A stretch of 37,044 nucleotides of DNA, taken from assembly GCA_002706765.1 (NCBI GenBank), contig PAJV01000072.1, positions 1 to 37,044 of the forward strand, in the 5' to 3' direction. The stretch comes from Gimesia sp. (lineage in GTDB: Bacteria > Planctomycetota > Planctomycetia > Planctomycetales > Planctomycetaceae). Position 1 is the stretch's first letter; the number at the start of each line of letters is the position of its first letter. The notes under the pieces were generated by a model. The model was not told the origin of the DNA. It worked only from the letters and a program-made list of their open reading frames with translations, and did not search any database. Positions 36,507 to 37,044 of this stretch are shown here, in pieces. Both the position numbers and the translations under genes were made by a program.

Positions 36507-37044
36507 GTGACCAGAAAACAAACCAAAAGCCTGGTGCTGCTACAGCACCATCTCAAGAACCTGAGGCTGCCCACCATCCTCAGAGAATGCGAAAAGGTCG
36601 CCGCCCGTTGTGCTACTGACAATGTCGACCATCTGGGATTCCTGTTACAGTTATGTGAACTGGAACTGATTGAACGGGAACGCCGGGCCGCGGAACGACG
36701 TCTGAAGGCAGCGAAGTTCCCGACGTACAAGACCCTGGAAACGTTCGATTTTCAGGCCCAGCCCGGCCTCAACAAACTGCTGGTCAGCGAACTGATGCGG
36801 GGTGAGTTTATCGAGCAGAGAGAGAATATCCTGCTGGTGGGCAATTCCGGTACCGGCAAGACGCATCTGGCAGTCGCCCTGGGGATTGCCGCCTGCGGCC
36901 AGGGAAAACGGGTCCGCTTTTATCAGGTCACAGAACTGATTACCCAGTTAATGGAAGCCCGTGAACAGCGCGAGTTAACCCGCCTGAAAAAGCAGATCGC
37001 GAAACTCGATCTGCTGATCCTGGATGAACTGGGTTATGTCCCCG
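36507..37044 (+). CDS. istB: IstB transposition ATPase, truncated by the window edge
   Basis: The first 179 codons are present. The GTG start at 36507 has GGAGG 7 nt upstream and lies 3 nt after the istA stop. The protein begins with a helical, arginine-rich domain (RRAAERRLKAAKFP), then has Walker A GNSGTGKTHLA and Walker B LLILDELGY at the very end of the window. IstB is a DnaC/DnaA-like AAA+ protein that helps IstA choose and capture target DNA. It is cut only by the window boundary; no defect is seen. Confidence 0.95.
   Translation, partial: MTRKQTKSLVLLQHHLKNLRLPTILRECEKVAARCATDNVDHLGFLLQLCELELIERERRAAERRLKAAKFPTYKTLETFDFQAQPGLNKLLVSELMRGEFIEQRENILLVGNSGTGKTHLAVALGIAACGQGKRVRFYQVTELITQLMEAREQRELTRLKKQIAKLDLLILDELGYVP

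Larger units (their letters stand above)
34863..37044 (+). mobile_element. IS21-family insertion sequence, left part
   Basis: The element carries istA followed by istB and runs off the right edge of the window. Its left end is placed at TGTAAACAACGGCC (34863), because IS21 elements start with TG and carry repeated sequences inside each end. Here AAAACGTAGCGCC occurs at 34879-34891 and again at 34917-34929, and CCTGCTGG at 34890-34897 and 34940-34947. The right end and target duplication are outside the window. Confidence 0.85.

Overview
This window carries a complete type I-G (formerly I-U) CRISPR-Cas locus with a long array. Beside it is a second candidate defence operon built from three different helicases, which is flanked by a direct repeat of about 100 bp. 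An unrelated pair of envelope genes and the start of an IS21-family insertion sequence follow. The GC content looks moderate. Cas genes have clear Shine-Dalgarno sites and frequent ATGA or TAATG overlaps. Very large proteins and secreted proteins of no recognisable family make a Planctomycetota host plausible, but no phylogenetic marker gene is present, so this is only a guess.

Layout. (1) 1-691: the end of a WYL-domain regulator, whose last bases overlap a 20-codon stub resembling the N-terminus of an HD-type Cas3, probably a remnant of another CRISPR operon. (2) 812-8158, minus strand: csb1 (Cas7), csb2 (Cas5-Cas6), cas3 (helicase then HD) and cas8, tightly overlapping. (3) 8159-8925: divergent control region with a perfect 16-bp palindrome. 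(4) 8926-11094, plus strand: cas4-cas1 fusion and cas2. (5) 11095-11270: leader, with a strong hairpin just after cas2. (6) 11271-15804: array of 63 repeats of 36 bp and 62 spacers, all different by their first ten bases. (7) 15834-31890: two direct-repeat copies enclosing a minus-strand operon, read from 31794 down to 15958. Its genes are a possible 61-aa leader protein, a 1017-aa protein of unknown family, a SNF2-type ATPase with a C-terminal coiled coil, a 2142-aa DEAD helicase with zinc clusters and a DUF1998-like end (DruE/MrfA-like), a NERD-nuclease/UvrD-like helicase, and a 357-aa protein of unknown family. (8) 32185-34394: a secreted protein and a membrane-anchored protein, both of unknown family. 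(9) 34863-37044: left end of an IS21-family element with istA and the start of istB.

How they work together. The cas genes provide adaptation (Cas4-Cas1, Cas2), crRNA processing and interference (Csb2, Csb1, Cas8, Cas3). The repeat hairpin and the ATTGAAGC end set the array's direction of transcription away from cas2. The five-gene operon resembles DISARM, Druantia and Dpd gene sets in parts but matches none as a whole: no methyltransferase, TGT-like dpdA, or drmC-type phospholipase D gene is seen. It is the best candidate here for an undescribed system. Recombination between its flanking repeats would remove it cleanly, which suggests an exchangeable defence cassette parked at the distal end of the CRISPR array.
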